A stretch of DNA of 15,285 nt from Chloroflexota bacterium (lineage in GTDB: Bacteria > Chloroflexota > Dormibacteria > CF-121), in the NCBI GenBank assembly GCA_005881235.1, contig VBEQ01000174.1, positions 1 to 15,285 on the forward strand. Direction: 5' to 3'. Both the position numbers and the translations under genes were made by a program. The notes under the pieces were generated by a model. It did no database searches. It was not told the origin of the DNA and saw only the letters and a list, made by a program, of their open reading frames with translations. Shown here one piece after another: positions 1 through 6,765 of the stretch. Numbering within the stretch: the first letter of the stretch is position 1; the number at the start of each line of letters is the position of its first letter.

Positions 1-204
1 GACGATCAGGTCGGGATCGGTCGCCTGGCGCCACTCACGGATCTGGCGCTGGATGTCCTCGACCTCGTCGCTGACCACCGCCCGAGCGACGATCTCGCAG
101 GGAACGCGCGCCAGCTCCTCGCTGACCTTCTCTCCACTCTCATCGGCGCGTTCGCCACGCGCCCCCTTGGTACTCACGGTCAGCACGCAGGCACGAAACC
201 CCAT
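1..204 (-). CDS. Molybdenum cofactor biosynthesis protein, MoaB/MogA family (partial, N-terminal 68 residues)
   Basis: The gene runs off the left edge of the window, in frame. Its N-terminus reads MGFRACVLTVSTKGARGE, followed by ADESG and a stretch with VARAVVSDE. This matches the opening of the MoCF-binding fold: a beta strand ending VLTVS, the R-G-E-R-x-D-x-SG loop, then a second strand ending in V-x-D-E. Family members adenylate molybdopterin or help insert molybdenum into it. The TTGGTG motif and the active site would lie outside the window. The ATG at 204 is chosen because it gives the canonical short lead-in before VLTVS. It has no Shine-Dalgarno, but a TAGACT hexamer sits 7 nt upstream. 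A molybdenum cofactor gene fits the molybdoenzyme formate dehydrogenase at the other end of the window, although about 12 kb separates them. MoaB versus MogA cannot be decided from this part. Confidence 0.82.
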   Translation of the reverse strand, partial: MGFRACVLTVSTKGARGERADESGEKVSEELARVPCEIVARAVVSDEVEDIQRQIREWRQATDPDLIV

Positions 205-211
205 CCTATGA

Positions 212-217
212 AGTCTA
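212..217 (-). promoter_or_regulatory. Putative -10 element of the moaB/mogA-like gene (leaderless)
   Basis: The minus strand reads TAGACT, then 7 nt, then the ATG at 204. Transcription would start at or next to the start codon. No convincing -35 hexamer is visible, because the expected position falls in the GC-rich hairpin at 233-256. The call rests on recurrence of the same spacing at other unit-leading genes here. Confidence 0.4.
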
Positions 218-220
218 GAA

Positions 221-260
221 GCCCCCACCCTACCCTCCCCAGCACGCGGTGGAGGGAATC
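221..260. repeat. GC-rich REP-like hairpin repeat, copy 1
   Basis: The plus strand contains CACCCTACCCTCCCC, a short loop, then GGTGGAGGG and AAT. The arms 233-240 and 249-256 pair with one mismatch. The segment differs from copy 2 (8601-8640) at only about four positions over roughly 36 nt, including the unpaired left flank CCCCACCCT. It lies between the stop of the DNPH1-like gene and the start of the MoaB-like gene. No T-run follows on either strand, so it is not a standard intrinsic terminator. Confidence 0.7.
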
Positions 261-268
261 AACCGGGG

Positions 269-718
269 CTAGCCTTCGGCGCGATAGGCGGCGTGCGCGG
301 CGATCGTGCGGCAGAAGTCGGTGACGGCCCCGCCAATGTCCATCAGGTCGTGGTATCCGAACGGAATGCAGTGATCGAAGGGTGGGAAGCGAACCACGGA
401 TGAGGCAGGCGCAACGTCCGCGTCGTAAAGTGCCAGCACCGGCCGGCCGCGCCCCAGCAACCATCCGGCCTCGAAGCCAACCCCGGTGCTGCGGCCGGTC
501 ATCTCCATGCAGCCGGCGTCCGCCTCGAGCAGCTCGCGGTGCATCATTTCGGCGATCAGCTCGGGGCGGTCGAGGCCGGGCCGGTAGTCCGGATCTGCCA
601 CTCGCTCGGCGAGGACGCCGGCGCCGAACTCGCGGAGCGCCCGATGCGCCAGCTGGATCGCCTCGAGGCTGCGGGGACCCAGCTCGCCGCTGACCGCGCG
701 GCCGAGATAGACCTTCAC
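269..718 (-). CDS. DNPH1/Rcl-like nucleoside 2-deoxyribosyltransferase-fold N-glycosidase
   Basis: A 149-aa protein of the nucleoside 2-deoxyribosyltransferase superfamily. It resembles the mammalian 2'-deoxynucleoside 5'-phosphate N-hydrolase DNPH1 (Rcl), which splits the base from deoxynucleoside monophosphates. It opens directly with the first strand, VKVYLGRAVSG. The active-site region follows: LLEADAGCMEMTG with Asp67, then STGVGFEAGW with Glu83, then GRPVLALY. These match the catalytic Asp and Glu of the family (E-A-D...E-V-T-x-x-S-x-G-V-G-x-E). The GTG at 718 is preferred over a GTG at 754, because it overlaps the upstream TGA as GTGA and starts right at the fold. It is the last gene of a three-gene overlapping set and is probably made by translational coupling. 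A role in nucleotide-pool cleaning is inferred from family, and the exact substrate is not readable from sequence. Confidence 0.8.
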   Translation of the reverse strand: MKVYLGRAVSGELGPRSLEAIQLAHRALREFGAGVLAERVADPDYRPGLDRPELIAEMMHRELLEADAGCMEMTGRSTGVGFEAGWLLGRGRPVLALYDADVAPASSVVRFPPFDHCIPFGYHDLMDIGGAVTDFCRTIAAHAAYRAEG

Positions 719-870
719 TTCAGCACTCTGGGGACCGGCTTCCGCCTGGGCCACAGGCCGACCATCAGCATGACCATTCCGAGCACGGGATCGAACGGCA
801 GAACGATGCCCCCGAGAAGCGCACTGAGCCAGCGCGGCCGAAAGCGCCGCATGGCGGGATTATCGGACAT
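715..870 (-). CDS. Small single-pass membrane protein (51 aa), unknown function
   Basis: A 51-aa protein starting MSDNPAMRRFRPRWLSALLG and ending PRRKPVPRVLK. Residues about 14-40 form one hydrophobic segment broken by PFDP, flanked by Arg-rich ends, so it may be a transmembrane helix or hairpin. Its ATG lies in ATGTCCGATAA, overlapping the stop of the upstream gene by 11 nt. Its own stop overlaps the next start as GTGA. This double coupling is the main evidence that it is a real gene. I do not recognise a family. Membrane-localising a neighbouring product is possible, but that is speculation. Confidence 0.6.
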   Translation of the reverse strand: MSDNPAMRRFRPRWLSALLGGIVLPFDPVLGMVMLMVGLWPRRKPVPRVLK

Positions 871-1228
871 CGCCGGGCGGCGTGCCGGTCTCCCTCGACG
901 CCAGCGCATCGGCCGGTTCGTCTTCGACATCGAGCGGGTTGTCATCGTCGGGGTGCGCGTCGCCCGCGCCTGGTTCACCCTTCTTACGCCGCGCCGGGCG
1001 TTCCGCAGCGAGCGAGCGGACGTCGAGGCCCTGCCGCAGCAGATGAATGCTCTCCAGGAAGGAGAGTCGCTCCACCAGCCAGCCAACGCGGTAATGGACG
1101 GCGAACCAGGTTTCGTTGGGCGCGGGGTGACGGTGGCGGCGGCGCCAGCGCCCGACCGCCTCCTTGAAGGTTGGGGCGAAGCCACCCTCGCCGCCGCCGC
1201 GTCGATCGGGTCCCGCATTGGCTGGCAC
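860..1228 (-). CDS. Conserved-looking hypothetical protein (122 aa) with acidic C-terminal tail
   Basis: I do not recognise this protein. A Gly/Arg-rich lead of about 20 residues is followed by a compact, aromatic-rich part (residues about 20-75: FKEAVGRWRRR, then NETWFAVHYRVGWLVERL and ESIHLLRQGLDV). The tail is hydrophilic and acidic (DDDNPLDVEDEPADA). There is no signal peptide or membrane segment. Codon third positions are strongly G/C, as in the neighbours, and the stop is coupled to the next gene's start, so it is probably real. The GTG at 1228 is chosen because a TAGAAT hexamer lies exactly 6 nt upstream, with a TTGGGC 17 nt before that. A start further inside is possible, since the first 20 residues look poorly structured. 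It heads the unit ending with the DNPH1-like gene and diverges from the NIF3 gene. Confidence 0.65.
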   Translation of the reverse strand: MPANAGPDRRGGGEGGFAPTFKEAVGRWRRRHRHPAPNETWFAVHYRVGWLVERLSFLESIHLLRQGLDVRSLAAERPARRKKGEPGAGDAHPDDDNPLDVEDEPADALASRETGTPPGDVR

Positions 1229-1234
1229 GGACGG

Positions 1235-1263
1235 ATTCTATTCCCGCCCGACGCCAAGCCCAA
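1235..1263 (-). promoter_or_regulatory. Putative promoter (TTGGGC-17-TAGAAT) of the 122-aa gene operon
   Basis: On the minus strand, TTGGGC (1263-1258) is followed by a 17-nt spacer and TAGAAT (1240-1235), which matches TATAAT at five of six positions. Then come 6 nt and the GTG at 1228. It is the best-formed promoter in the window and predicts a leaderless transcript. The 57-bp gap also carries the divergent NIF3 promoter. Confidence 0.5.
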
Positions 1264-1273
1264 CAGGGATCGC

Positions 1274-1279
1274 CATAAT
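1274..1279 (+). promoter_or_regulatory. Putative -10 element of the NIF3 gene (leaderless)
   Basis: CATAAT (five of six to TATAAT) lies 6 nt before the GTG at 1286. No clear -35 is visible. An AGGGA at 1265-1269 is too far from the start to act as a ribosome binding site. Confidence 0.42.
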
Positions 1280-1285
1280 GCCGGA

Positions 1286-2110
1286 GTGCGACTCAGCGAG
1301 ATCATGGCGACGGCCAACCGACTTGCCGGCTGTGATCAGACTCCGACCGATTCGCAGGTCTATGTCGACGGTGACGTGCGGCGTGTCTTTGTCGGCATCG
1401 ACGTCGACCTGGGCGAACTCCTGCTGGCCCGCTCGCTTGGGGCCGACGGCGTCATCGCCCACCACCCGATCGGGTCAAAAGCCCGGCTCGGCCTGCCGTC
1501 GGTCATCGAGCGGCACGAAGCCCAGATGCGGGCCGAAGGTATCCCGGCCGAGGTCGCCCGCGAGAAGATGCTCGACCGCCGCCGACCGGTCGCGCATGCC
1601 CTGCATACCACCAATTACGACCGCGTGGTGGATGCGGCGCGCCAGCTCAAGATGCCGATCATGAACATCCACCTCGCCGCCGACCTCATCGGGCGGCAGT
1701 ACTTCATCGACTTCGTCCGTCGGGTCGTCGACGGCGGGAAGACGACTGTTGGCGGTCTGATCGGCGAGCTCAAGACCATCCCGGAGATGGAGGCCTCGCT
1801 GGTCCAGCCGGAGCTCTGGCTGGGGCAGGCCGAAAACCCGGTCGGGCGCTGGGTCGTCCAGATGGCGGCCGGAACAAATGGTGGCGCACCGGTCTATCGC
1901 ACGTATTATGAGCACGGCATCGATACCATCCTGGCAATGCACATCGACGAGCGGGACCTGCGGGAGCTGGAGCAGCTGCAGCGGCCCCAGGCGAACCTCG
2001 TGATCACCGGCCACATGCCCAGCGACTCGATCGGGATGAATCGGGTCATCGATGCGCTGGAGGCGCAGGGCCTCGAAGTTATCGCGGGCTCGGGAGTTAT
2101 ACGACCGTAG
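1286..2110 (+). CDS. NIF3/DUF34 family dinuclear-metal protein
   Basis: A 274-aa protein of the NIF3 (YbgI/YqfO, DUF34) family, cytosolic rings that bind two metal ions. E. coli YbgI is the best-known member, and the biochemical role is still debated. The N-terminus MRLSEIMATANRLAG is typical. The first metal motif is VIAHHPIG (His59, His60). The C-terminal metal motif is TGHMPSDSIGM (His243), where many family members have GH-x-x-(S/T)-E, so an Asp replaces the usual Glu. A longer open frame continues upstream to 539, but it runs antisense to the three minus-strand genes. The GTG at 1286 is chosen for its family-like N-terminus and the CATAAT hexamer 6 nt upstream. The next gene follows after 20 nt, so the two are probably one operon. 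Confidence 0.85.
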   Translation: MRLSEIMATANRLAGCDQTPTDSQVYVDGDVRRVFVGIDVDLGELLLARSLGADGVIAHHPIGSKARLGLPSVIERHEAQMRAEGIPAEVAREKMLDRRRPVAHALHTTNYDRVVDAARQLKMPIMNIHLAADLIGRQYFIDFVRRVVDGGKTTVGGLIGELKTIPEMEASLVQPELWLGQAENPVGRWVVQMAAGTNGGAPVYRTYYEHGIDTILAMHIDERDLRELEQLQRPQANLVITGHMPSDSIGMNRVIDALEAQGLEVIAGSGVIRP

Positions 2111-2118
2111 ACCACCAC

Positions 2119-2125
2119 GAGGAGG
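2119..2125 (+). promoter_or_regulatory. Shine-Dalgarno GAGGAGG deciding the TTG start at 2131
   Basis: A full GAGGAGG lies 5 nt before TTG, inside the 20-nt gap after the NIF3 stop. It supports the rare TTG start. Confidence 0.8.
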
Positions 2126-2130
2126 ACCGC

Positions 2131-2496
2131 TTGGACGCATCAGCACCTCACGCATACGGCAACGAGGCGGAGCGCCGCTACCACCTCCGGCGGCTTGACG
2201 ACCTGCTCGAAGCGCTGGAGCGGTTGAACCTCGCCGAAGCCAAGACGTTACCCGAGGCCGTCAAAGCCCGAATCGAGAAGGAAGGCATCGTAGTCGAGGA
2301 CGGGACCAGCTTCAGCCGCCTGATCGAGCTGGTGTGGGCGCAGCAGGAGAAGTACCTCATCGACCTCAAGGCGGACCGGCGCAAGGGATCCCGTCGCGTC
2401 GGTGACGGCGTCATGGCCTCGCATCGCGTCCTCGACGCCTTCATCCTGGGGCGCCTTAACATCGCCGGCAAGCGCCGCCGCCGGATGACAGGCTAG
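2131..2496 (+). CDS. Hypothetical helical charged protein (121 aa)
   Basis: I do not recognise this protein. It looks all-helical and highly charged. An Arg/Leu/Glu-rich helix (YHLRRLDDLLEALERLNLAE) is followed by a region reading PEAVKARIEKEGI and then FSRLIELVWAQQEKYLIDL. The end is basic (GKRRRRMTG). There is no signal or membrane segment. It starts at TTG with a strong Shine-Dalgarno. It follows the NIF3 gene closely and should be co-transcribed. Its TAG shares the tetranucleotide CTAG with the stop of the convergent GAF gene, so the two genes overlap by 4 bp and leave no space for a terminator. The basic tail could bind nucleic acid, but that is only a guess. Confidence 0.7.
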   Translation: MDASAPHAYGNEAERRYHLRRLDDLLEALERLNLAEAKTLPEAVKARIEKEGIVVEDGTSFSRLIELVWAQQEKYLIDLKADRRKGSRRVGDGVMASHRVLDAFILGRLNIAGKRRRRMTG

Positions 2497-4466
2497 GCAG
2501 CTTTGTAGCGGCCGAGCTCTTGTTCCAGCTGCTGGATACGGAATAGCAGCTGGTTGATGTAGCGCTCGCGCCCCATCAACCGCGTGTTCATCGACGCGGT
2601 CGCCTGGAGTTGCTCCTTGACGCGGTCCCAGCGCCGCACGTTCTGGATCGCCACCGCCGCCTGTTCGGCGAAGGCCTTGAGCTGCTCGAGGTCGCCGGCG
2701 GGGATGGGATTGAGGTTGTCGCGATAGACATTGAGGACCCCACTGATCTGGTCCGAGACCTCGACCTCGGATCGGTTCAGCAGCATGCCGTCGTCCATGG
2801 CTTCTTGCGCGGTCGACTCGCCGCAGAGCACTGAGATGATGGTCTTGAGTCCGGCTTTCTCAACCGTCTCCACCAGGTTCTTGGGAAGCATCTCCCGGAT
2901 CGCGGACACCCAGGGTTTGCCCGACCGCATGACGTCTCCCGCGGCGGGCGCTCCCCAGGCGATCGGTTGCTGAACGACCTCGTCCGCGACGCCATGTGAG
3001 CCGACGACCTCCAGCTCCAACGTCTTGTGGTTGCGCAACGCCAGCAGGGCCGCCTTTCCCCCCACGAGCTCCTTGGCGCTGGAGAGCACGAACTCGATCA
3101 CCTGCTTGCTGTCGTTCGCCGTCGACAGCTCGCGGGCCTTGCGGACGAGCGTTGTCAGATGGTCCTCCCGTTGCTTGAGGAGGTCCACCAGCCGCGCATT
3201 GATCAACGCATTGGCGGCGTCGGTCGCGACGCGCGCGAGGTTGCGCAGGTCATGGTCGGTGAACGGGTCGCTCGCCGCGCGCGCCAGCGTCAACACGCCC
3301 AGACCCTCTTTGCCCGCCAGCAGGGGAACCGCGACAAACGACCGGGGTTGATGCTTCGGATCGGATGCCTTGAAACGCGAGTCCGTCCGGCTGTCGCGCA
3401 CCAGCACGGGCTCGCGGTGCGACAGCGCCCAGCCAGCAATCCCTTCGCCGACTTTGAAGCGCGACATCTCGCTGATCGCGATCGGGCTGTTGCGAGCGGC
3501 CTCAATCTTCAGTTCTTCCTGCAACTCATCGACGAGGGCCAGCGTCCCGCGCTCGAAGCGGACCAGCTCCGAGGCGGCGTCCAGCACGCCGTCCAGGGCT
3601 CCGCGCCACTCGACCGACGACGAGAGCCGCTGGGCCGCCTTGATGGTGGCCTGCGAAGTCTTGACGGCTTGCTCCGCCTCGGCCAGCTGCGCGCGAGCCA
3701 CATCCCAGCGGGCGGACAGCGCATCGAACTCCAGTTGCAGATGGTGGTGCGCGGCCTTCGCCTCGAGCGCCCGCTCCAGGTCCGCCTGGAGCCGACCGTT
3801 GGCGCGCTTGAGCTCGTCGGTTGCGGCTAGCAGGCCGTTGATCCGCACCTCAACGGCCTCCTGTTCCACCGTGAGCGCGGCGACCTCCGCGTCGCGGGAC
3901 GCGATGGTTGCATGCGCCGTGGCGAGCTGCGCGGCGATGCGGTCACGGTCGGCGGTGGCGTTCGCCCGGCTCTTGGTCAGGTCGGCGAGGCGGGTCGTCA
4001 GGTCCTGCCGCTCCCGATCCAGTGCCTCATAGGCGGTCTGCAACGTGGCGTGCGAGGCGGCAATGTGCTCCAGCTCCTTGACTCGAGCAGCATGCTGCTC
4101 GGCGACGTTGCGCTGCTCGGCAACCTCACTCTCCAGCGCCGCGGTGCGACTCCGCTGCCGGCTGATCTCGTTTTCGGTCTGCTCGAGTAACTTCTGATTC
4201 CGCGCGAGCACCCGACCCTGTTGGCGGTGAGCCTTGAGAAGCTCGGCGAGGTCCTGGCGCAGGCGCGCCTGGGTGGCCGTGGCCTCTTCGAACTGCAGCT
4301 GCAAGGGGCGCCCGTCGGACGCGGTGTCACCCGCGCGCCGCGCCGGGGCGGACGAGGGGAGCACATTCGGCTGAGCCGGGATGGCCGGGGATGCTTTCGA
4401 GGCTACCGGCGGTAACGCCGGCTTATCCCCGGAGTCTCGCCGCCGAGTGAATGACCACCTCGGCAT
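2493..4466 (-). CDS. Long coiled-coil protein with two GAF domains, partner of cpaF
   Basis: A 657-aa soluble protein. Residues 1-50 are a Pro/Ala-rich, disordered-looking lead. Residues about 55-280 are a long coiled coil with heptad-like Leu/Ala and many Glu/Arg/Gln. Residues about 280-426 are a first GAF domain with RFKVGEGIAGWAL, FVAVPLLAGKEGLGVLTLA and the closing helix DAANALINARL. Residues about 445-612 are a more divergent second GAF ending EQAAVAIQNV. Residues 613-655 form a second short coiled coil. There is no kinase, cyclase, phosphodiesterase or DNA-binding output domain, so it probably acts by oligomerising and touching a partner. The ATG lies 3 nt after the cpaF stop, which implies coupled translation. 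The first GAF resembles GAF1 of the kinase at 6762-8477. Ligand and partner are unknown. A scaffold or regulator for the CpaF machine is an inference from position. Confidence 0.8.
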   Translation of the reverse strand: MPRWSFTRRRDSGDKPALPPVASKASPAIPAQPNVLPSSAPARRAGDTASDGRPLQLQFEEATATQARLRQDLAELLKAHRQQGRVLARNQKLLEQTENEISRQRSRTAALESEVAEQRNVAEQHAARVKELEHIAASHATLQTAYEALDRERQDLTTRLADLTKSRANATADRDRIAAQLATAHATIASRDAEVAALTVEQEAVEVRINGLLAATDELKRANGRLQADLERALEAKAAHHHLQLEFDALSARWDVARAQLAEAEQAVKTSQATIKAAQRLSSSVEWRGALDGVLDAASELVRFERGTLALVDELQEELKIEAARNSPIAISEMSRFKVGEGIAGWALSHREPVLVRDSRTDSRFKASDPKHQPRSFVAVPLLAGKEGLGVLTLARAASDPFTDHDLRNLARVATDAANALINARLVDLLKQREDHLTTLVRKARELSTANDSKQVIEFVLSSAKELVGGKAALLALRNHKTLELEVVGSHGVADEVVQQPIAWGAPAAGDVMRSGKPWVSAIREMLPKNLVETVEKAGLKTIISVLCGESTAQEAMDDGMLLNRSEVEVSDQISGVLNVYRDNLNPIPAGDLEQLKAFAEQAAVAIQNVRRWDRVKEQLQATASMNTRLMGRERYINQLLFRIQQLEQELGRYKAA

Positions 4467-4469
4467 CGG

Positions 4470-5918
4470 TTAGTCCGCCGTGGCGCCCTGCGCCGCATCG
4501 CCGCCGGCGCGGCCGGTCTGTCCCTCGATTACCTGGAGGCCGCTCTGACCGAAGACCTCGGTGGGGAAGTCTTCGCCGTTGGCTTTCAACCTGGGGAGGA
4601 GCTTGGGCATAACGCCCGTCCACCGGAACGCCCCCAGGACATTGCCCTCCTCGTCGATGCCGGTCTGGTCGAAGAGACAGATGTCCTGCAGCTGAATCTG
4701 GTTGCCGTTGATGCCGGTGATCTCGGAGATATGCGTTACGACGCGGCGCCCGTCGCGCAGCCGGGCCTGCTGTACCAGCAGAGTGATGCCGCCAACGATC
4801 TGTTCACGGATGGCCTGGAACGGCAGGTCGGAGCCACCCATGATGACCATGGTCTCGATCCGGTTGATCGCATCCTTCGGACTGTTGGCGTGCACCGTGG
4901 TCATGCTTCCGTCGTGGCCGGTGTTCATCGCCTGCAGCATGTCGAGCGTTTCGGCGGCGCGGCATTCCCCGACCACGATGCGGTCGGGCCGCATCCGCAG
5001 GGCGTTAACGACAAGGTCCCGGATCGCGATCGCGCCGCGACCTTCGACGTTGGCGCTGCGCGCTTCCAGCGTGACCAGGTTGCGCTGGCGCAGCTGCAGC
5101 TCGGCGGTGTCCTCCACCGTCACTACCCGCTCCGTGTCCGGGATGAAGTTGGAGAGGACGTTGAGCGTCGTCGTCTTGCCCGAACCGGTGCCGCCGCTGA
5201 CCACCATGCTGATCCGCGACCGAACACAGGCCCGGATGAAGTTCGCCATGTCGTGGTTCAGCGTCCCGAAGTTCACCAGGTCCTGGACCTTGTACGGCAC
5301 ACGCGAAAACTTCCGGATGGTGATGCTCGAGCCCTGCACGGCGAGTGGGGGAATCACGATATTGACGCGCGAGCCATCGGGGAGACGGGCGTCGACCATG
5401 GGCGAGGACTCGTCGACCCGCCGACCAATCCGCGCGACGATCCGATCGATAACCTTGCGGAGCTCGCGTTCGTTCTCGAAAACCAGCTCGGACTGCGCGA
5501 TGCGACCTCGGCGCTCGGTGAAGATCGTCTTCGGCCCATTGACCATGATCTCGCTCACCTCGGCGTCCTCCAGCAGGGATTCCAGCGGACCCAGGCCGAG
5601 GACGTCATGCAGGATCAGCTCGGCGAGCTCGGCCCGGTCGTGCTTGGTCAGCTTGAGCTTGGCCTCCTCGCAGTACTCGTCGGTGAGCTCTGTGATACGG
5701 CGCTGGATGACGTCGCTGCTCACCGCGTCCGAGTTCTGGCCGAGGGCCGCGATCAGACGCTCATGGATCGTCCTCTTGATGACGTCGACATTCGGGATGC
5801 GGGCCGCGATGTTCTGCGGCTTGACGACCAGGCTCGACAGACCCGGGACCGGAGCGGACTCGCCCTTGTCCGGCTTCTCCGGAAGCTTGCCTTTGTTGAG
5901 TTTGTCAACGAGCAGCAT
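4470..5918 (-). CDS. cpaF: CpaF/TadA-type secretion and pilus ATPase
   Basis: A 482-aa AAA-like motor of the type II/IV secretion ATPase superfamily, CpaF (TadA) branch. In known Tad systems it forms a cytoplasmic hexamer driving Flp pilus assembly. The N-terminal domain (about 40-230) contains GPLESLLEDAEVSEIMVNGP and DARLPDGSRVNIVIPPLA. Then come Walker A GGTGSGKTT (242-250), the Asp box VVTVEDTAELQL (265-276), Walker B with RIVVGECRAAE (314-323) and the His box TGHDGSMTTVHANS (333-346). All key residues are present, so it should be active. The ATG at 5918 is chosen over an in-frame upstream extension, because AGGAGG lies 5 nt before it. The genes that usually follow (tadB, tadC, a Flp pilin) are absent. 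A GAF coiled-coil gene follows after 3 nt instead. Confidence 0.93.
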   Translation of the reverse strand: MLLVDKLNKGKLPEKPDKGESAPVPGLSSLVVKPQNIAARIPNVDVIKRTIHERLIAALGQNSDAVSSDVIQRRITELTDEYCEEAKLKLTKHDRAELAELILHDVLGLGPLESLLEDAEVSEIMVNGPKTIFTERRGRIAQSELVFENERELRKVIDRIVARIGRRVDESSPMVDARLPDGSRVNIVIPPLAVQGSSITIRKFSRVPYKVQDLVNFGTLNHDMANFIRACVRSRISMVVSGGTGSGKTTTLNVLSNFIPDTERVVTVEDTAELQLRQRNLVTLEARSANVEGRGAIAIRDLVVNALRMRPDRIVVGECRAAETLDMLQAMNTGHDGSMTTVHANSPKDAINRIETMVIMGGSDLPFQAIREQIVGGITLLVQQARLRDGRRVVTHISEITGINGNQIQLQDICLFDQTGIDEEGNVLGAFRWTGVMPKLLPRLKANGEDFPTEVFGQSGLQVIEGQTGRAGGDAAQGATAD

Positions 5919-6087
5919 TGGGTCCTCCTGGTTTCGTCGGCAACGCGGGCCGTACCGGGGAGCGTAGCCTGCGCCGGCCCCCCCGCTTATCCGCCGGTCA
6001 GCCCCTCTTTGGGCCGAACGGCCGATACCCGGCGCAAGCCTCTCCGTTAGCAAAACGTGCGTTGCGCTTGATTCCGTCGCAGGCCGT
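5919..6087. other. 169-bp gap between the regulator gene and cpaF
   Basis: It holds the cpaF ribosome binding site and, at 5945-5986, an imperfect GC-rich hairpin: GCGGG pairs with CCCGC, GGGG with CCCC and GCG with CGC, with bulges. No T-run follows and no good promoter is visible, so cpaF may be read through from the kinase-regulator operon or from a promoter I cannot recognise. No RNA gene is seen. Confidence 0.35.
5924..5929 (-). promoter_or_regulatory. Shine-Dalgarno AGGAGG of cpaF
   Basis: AGGAGG is followed by 5 nt and ATG at 5918. It rules out the upstream in-frame start at 6128, which would overlap the regulator gene. Confidence 0.85.
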
Positions 6088-6765
6088 TTAGCTGGCCTTG
6101 CGCTCCGGAAACTCGTCGAGCAGGCCATGCTGGGTCGCCCACACGGCGGCCTGCGCCCGCGAGCTGAGATTCAGCTTGCTGAGGATATTGGAGATGTGAT
6201 GCTTGACCGTCTTGTCCGAGAGAAACAGGTCGGCCGCGATCTGCTTGTTGGTCTTGCCGTGCGCGGCCAGCCGTAGCACCCGCTTTTCCTGGTCGGAGAG
6301 CGCCGCGCGGGCGACCTCGTCGGTGCTGGCGGCCATTTTTCGGATCCGTTCGAGCACCTTGCGCGTCACCTCGGGATCGAGCAGGGAGCGGCCCTCAGAC
6401 ACGGCGATCACGGCATCGATCAGACCGGCCTTGTTGATCTCTTTCAACAGGTAGCCCGACGCCCCCGCCATGATCGACTCGTAGACCGCATCCTCGTCGG
6501 CATAGGAGGTCAGCATGATCACCTTGCTCCCCAGGTTGCGCCCCAGGATCTCGCGGCAGGCATCGATCCCACTTCCGCCCGGCATCCGGACATCGAGCAG
6601 AACGACGTCGGGACGCAGCAGCGCGGCCTGGTAGACCGCATCCTGGGGGGAAGCCGCCTCCCCCACGACCCGGATTCGCGGGTCGGACTCGAGGATCGAT
6701 CGCAGCCCAAGCCGGATCATCTCGTGGTCGTCGGCGATCAGCAGGCGAACCGTTCCGGTGTTCAT
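6088..6765 (-). CDS. NarL/FixJ-family response regulator, DosR/DevR-like
   Basis: A 225-aa two-domain transcription factor. The receiver domain (1-120) has the acidic pair Asp12-Asp13, phospho-acceptor Asp58 in VVLLDVRMP, Thr86 in VIMLTSY and Lys108 in GYLLKEI. The C-terminal LuxR-type HTH (about 155-215) reads LSDQEKRVLRLAAHGKTNKQ and then IAADLFLSDKTVKHHISNIL, followed by KLNLSSRAQAAVWA. The wording resembles the DosR group (LTSYADEDA, SLLDPEVTRKVLERIR). The ATG overlaps the TGA of the kinase as ATGA, so the pair is translationally coupled and is almost certainly cognate. The target genes are unknown. The downstream cpaF and the divergent lipoprotein gene are the nearest candidates. Confidence 0.93.
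   Translation of the reverse strand: MNTGTVRLLIADDHEMIRLGLRSILESDPRIRVVGEAASPQDAVYQAALLRPDVVLLDVRMPGGSGIDACREILGRNLGSKVIMLTSYADEDAVYESIMAGASGYLLKEINKAGLIDAVIAVSEGRSLLDPEVTRKVLERIRKMAASTDEVARAALSDQEKRVLRLAAHGKTNKQIAADLFLSDKTVKHHISNILSKLNLSSRAQAAVWATQHGLLDEFPERKAS

Noticed and set aside
233..256. Hairpin copy 1 as an intrinsic terminator of the DNPH1-like operon
   Set aside because: No T-run follows on the minus strand, and the same hairpin occurs in a divergent gap and inside a gene.
719..754. GTG at 754 as the start of the DNPH1-like gene
   Set aside because: It adds 12 residues before the first strand and lies inside the 51-aa gene, while the GTG at 718 forms a GTGA overlap and starts at the fold.
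539..1285. An open frame extending the NIF3 gene upstream to 539
   Set aside because: It is antisense to three coupled minus-strand genes, its translation has no family match, and the NIF3 fold begins at the GTG at 1286.
4702..6050. Two open frames of more than 400 codons on the plus strand, opposite cpaF
   Set aside because: They mirror a clear CpaF gene, their translations are Arg/Ser or His/Asp-rich without motifs, and long antisense frames are expected at this GC content.
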